From contig JAEERN010000238.1 in assembly GCA_016285815.1 (NCBI GenBank), forward strand, positions 1-8,240: DNA of 8,240 nucleotides, in the 5' to 3' direction. The notes beneath the pieces were generated by a model. It ran no database searches. It saw nothing but the letters and a program-made list of their open reading frames with translations, and was not told the DNA's origin. The stretch comes from Clostridiales bacterium (GTDB lineage Bacteria; Bacillota; Clostridia; Oscillospirales; QAMX01). The translations under genes were made by a program, and so were the position numbers. Positions 6,599-8,240 of this stretch are shown in pieces (the first letter of the stretch is position 1; every line of letters starts with the position of its first letter).

Positions 6599-6641
6599 AG
6601 AACCAAGCCGCATCCGCGGCGAGAAAGAGAGGTTCCGCCCC

Positions 6642-7388
6642 GTGTTCCTGTTCGACGTCTGCTTCGACCTTGACGAGCTGGCCCGGCGCAACATGCACGT
6701 CCATTCGCACTTTTCCCGCTGTGCCTCCGGCGAGATGCTGCTGCCGGACATCGTCCGGGCGGCCGAGCGGGCCGGCCTGACGGACATCGCCGTCGTGGAC
6801 CACTCGAACCTGTTCAAGGACGTCGAGGTCCCGGCCCACAACGAGCTCCTCAAGGCCCAGCGGGACGCGCTGGACACGCCGGTGCGCGTGCGCATCGGGT
6901 CCGAGCTGTCGGCCTGGGGCGTCGGCAAATACAGCGAGACCCCCGAGGTCATCCGCGCCATGGAGTACCGCCTGTTCGCCCAGAACCACTATCAGATGTT
7001 CTATTGGGAGCACCCCGAGGAGCAGACGCCCCGGGGGTACGCCGACCACATGCTCGCCGTGCTGACCGAGCTGTTCCGCACGGACTTCTGCGACTGTGTG
7101 GCCCACCCCATCGCGCCCATCAAGATCCGCACCATCGCCGAGCCCGCCCGCGTGCTGGACTGTATCTCCGACGCGGCGCTGGGCGACCTGCTGGCCGCCG
7201 GCGAGGCCGCCGGCAGCGCGTGGGAGCTCCACGCCGGGGCGACGCTGGGCTTCCCCGCCTTCGCGCGGCGGTTTTTCAATCTGGGCCGCGAGCTCGGCGT
7301 CCACTTCACCTTCGGCACCGACGCCCACAGCCTCGCCGCCATTGATCCGGCCCCCGTGCTGGAGCAAATGAAGGCCGTTCTGGCCTGA
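6642..7388 (+). CDS. PHP-domain protein, probable metal-dependent phosphoesterase (copy 1)
   Basis: The 248-residue protein is a stand-alone PHP domain. The metal-binding motifs appear in order: HVH (19-21) within MHVHSHFS, VVDHSN (51-56) with Asp53 and His54, GSELS (86-90) with Glu88, NHY (115-117 region), VAHP (153-156) with His155, ELH (195-197) and GTDAH (225-229) with Asp227 and His229. PHP domains usually hold three divalent metals and hydrolyse phosphoesters such as histidinol phosphate, nucleotides or DNA; the substrate here is unknown. No signal peptide is seen. The GTG start at 6642 is chosen because the protein then begins MFLF, exactly as its neighbour does, and AGAGG (6628-6632) lies nine bases upstream. 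It is followed after 22 bases by a paralogue about 70% identical in sequence. Confidence 0.86.
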   Translation: MFLFDVCFDLDELARRNMHVHSHFSRCASGEMLLPDIVRAAERAGLTDIAVVDHSNLFKDVEVPAHNELLKAQRDALDTPVRVRIGSELSAWGVGKYSETPEVIRAMEYRLFAQNHYQMFYWEHPEEQTPRGYADHMLAVLTELFRTDFCDCVAHPIAPIKIRTIAEPARVLDCISDAALGDLLAAGEAAGSAWELHAGATLGFPAFARRFFNLGRELGVHFTFGTDAHSLAAIDPAPVLEQMKAVLA

Positions 7389-8007
7389 CAAAACGACAGG
7401 AGGTCTTTCCGTGTTCCTCTTCGAAAAATGCTTCGACCTCGACGAGCTGGCCCGGCGCAACCTGCACGTCCACACCCGCTTTTCCTCCTGCGCCAAGCCG
7501 GAGATGACGCTGGAGGCCATCGTCCGCGAGGCGGAGCGGGCCGGTCTGACGGACATCGCGCTGGTGGACCACTCGAACGTGGAGGCGGACGGCTCGTCCA
7601 CCCCCGTTCCCGCCCACAACGAAATCCTCAAGGCCCAGCGTGCCGCGCTGGACACGCCGGTCCGCATCCTCATCGGGTCCGAGCTGTCGGCGCTGGGGCT
7701 GGGGCGGTACAGCGAGACGCCGGAGAACATGCGCGCCATGGAGTACCGCCTGTTCGCCCAGAACCACTATCACCTGTCCTGCTGGGAACAGCCCGAGGAC
7801 CGCAGCCCCGCGGGCTATGCCCGCCACATGATCGCCGTGCTGACCGAGCTGTTCCGCACGGACTTCTGCGACTGTGTGGCCCATCCGCTGGCCCCGGTCA
7901 AGCTCCGCATCGAAAACGCCGGCCGCGTGCTGGACGAGATCTCCGACGCGGCGCTGGGCGACCTGCTGGCCGCCGGCGAGGCCGCCGGCAGCGCGTGGGA
8001 GCTCCAC
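6954..8007. repeat. Blocks of identical DNA shared by the two PHP genes
   Basis: Three long exactly matching stretches occur in direct orientation: 6954-6994 with 7732-7772 (41 bases), 7054-7105 with 7832-7883 (52 bases) and 7164-7232 with 7939-8007 (69 bases). The offset changes from 778 to 775 where copy 2 lacks one codon. The intervening parts are clearly diverged. The matches include synonymous positions, as expected from a tandem duplication with partial gene conversion. Confidence 0.85.
7398..7404 (+). promoter_or_regulatory. Ribosome binding site supporting the GTG start of PHP copy 2
   Basis: AGGAGGT ends six bases before the GTG at 7411, in the 22-base gap between the two PHP genes. 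It is much stronger than the AGAGG before copy 1, so copy 2 may be translated more efficiently from the shared transcript. Confidence 0.85.
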
Positions 8008-8163
8008 TCCGGCGCGATCTGCGGCTGGCCGGACTTCGCCCGGCGCTATTTCAACCTGGGCCGCGAGATCGGCGTCCACTTCCACATGGCCCCCGACGCC
8101 CACCGTCTCGCCGCCGTCGACACGGCCCCGGCCCTGGCGGAATACCGGAAGATCCTGCTCTGA
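7411..8163 (+). CDS. PHP-domain protein, probable metal-dependent phosphoesterase (copy 2)
   Basis: This 250-residue paralogue of the preceding gene retains the PHP ligands: HVH (19-21), VDHSN (52-56), GSELS (89-93) with Glu91, NHY (118-120) with His119, VAHP (156-159) with His158, ELH (197-199) and PDAH (228-231) with Asp229 and His231. Hand alignment to copy 1 gives about 70% identity, with three extra residues after Asp60 and one fewer near residue 168. Differences cluster in HVHSHFS to HVHTRFS, in the segment after NHY (121-136), and in FGTDAH to MAPDAH, where the usual Gly-Thr before the C-terminal metal ligand is lost. These lie around the expected active-site mouth, so the two copies may differ in substrate. 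It starts with GTG behind AGGAGGT and ends just before a strong terminator. Reaction and substrate are unknown. Confidence 0.87.
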   Translation: MFLFEKCFDLDELARRNLHVHTRFSSCAKPEMTLEAIVREAERAGLTDIALVDHSNVEADGSSTPVPAHNEILKAQRAALDTPVRILIGSELSALGLGRYSETPENMRAMEYRLFAQNHYHLSCWEQPEDRSPAGYARHMIAVLTELFRTDFCDCVAHPLAPVKLRIENAGRVLDEISDAALGDLLAAGEAAGSAWELHSGAICGWPDFARRYFNLGREIGVHFHMAPDAHRLAAVDTAPALAEYRKILL

Positions 8164-8187
8164 AGCGTCCTGTTTTGGACGGACGAA

Positions 8188-8232
8188 GGCGCCCGCCCCC
8201 GGTCTCGGGGGCGGGCGCCGGTCTTCTGTTTT
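8188..8232 (+). terminator. Intrinsic terminator of the PHP operon
   Basis: Perfect 14-base arms, GGCGCCCGCCCCCG (8188-8201) and its complement (8206-8219), enclose a GTCT loop. A T-rich tail GTCTTCTGTTTT (8221-8232) follows. The structure begins 25 bases after the stop codon of PHP copy 2. The tail is interrupted by G and C, so the T run is weaker than ideal, but the stem is very stable. A small hairpin CGTCC/GGACG (8166-8181) precedes it. Confidence 0.85.
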
Positions 8233-8240
8233 CCCGGCCC

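Noticed and set aside
5121..6641. N-terminal extension of the first PHP gene as one 755-codon plus-strand frame
   Set aside because: The part left of 6642 lies antisense to coaW and the oxidoreductase, and extends upstream of the mapped promoter elements (6570-6598). The GTG at 6642 matches the start of the paralogue.
6471..7739. N-terminal extension of coaW as a 694-codon minus-strand frame
   Set aside because: It is antisense to the PHP genes. The ATG at 6470 has a strong ribosome site and promoter and gives the normal length for a type II pantothenate kinase.
7306..8103. Minus-strand 265-codon frame antisense to PHP copy 2, and a similar one antisense to copy 1
   Set aside because: Similarity between these antisense frames only reflects duplication of the PHP genes. 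They carry no start signals or recognisable motifs.

Overview
The window is GC-rich (visually about two thirds G+C), densely coding DNA with strong AGGAGG-type ribosome sites and near-consensus housekeeping promoters (TTGNNN, 17 bp, TATAAT). This, together with a type II pantothenate kinase, a peptidase T and the start of a probable SpoIIQ-like membrane-anchored M23 peptidase, suggests a high-GC member of the Clostridia (Oscillospirales-like, probably a gut anaerobe). The taxonomic call is inference. No mobile element, tRNA, rRNA or CRISPR array was seen.

Layout: (1) Positions 1-265, minus strand: the N-terminal 88 codons of a single-pass membrane protein that runs off the left edge. (2) Positions 343-3287, minus strand: a three-gene operon transcribed 3287 to 343 from a clear promoter at 3326-3354. 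In order of transcription it encodes a TIM-barrel sugar phosphate isomerase/epimerase, a DUF6807 (PmoA-like) protein and a Gfo/Idh/MocA oxidoreductase. (3) Positions 3376-6470, minus strand: a second three-gene operon from a promoter at 6507-6535, encoding a type II pantothenate kinase (CoaW), a dihydrodiol-dehydrogenase-like Gfo/Idh/MocA oxidoreductase and peptidase T; the last two overlap as ATGA. (4) Positions 6570-8219, plus strand: a divergently transcribed unit with its own promoter, two tandem paralogous PHP-domain proteins that both start with GTG, and a strong intrinsic terminator.

The isomerase/epimerase, DUF6807 and oxidoreductase trio looks like a compact sugar- or glycoside-catabolic module. 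NAD-dependent oxidation of a sugar hydroxyl by the Gfo/Idh/MocA enzyme, followed by TIM-barrel-catalysed isomerisation or elimination, is an established theme for such pairs, and the DUF6807 protein is the component of unknown chemistry. The CoaW operon mixes cofactor synthesis, an oxidoreductase and tripeptide hydrolysis, and its shared logic is not evident. The PHP pair are probably metal-dependent phosphoesterases. They are about 70% identical in protein and share long blocks of identical DNA, which points to recent tandem duplication or gene conversion. The trio and the PHP pair are the parts most likely to repay follow-up.
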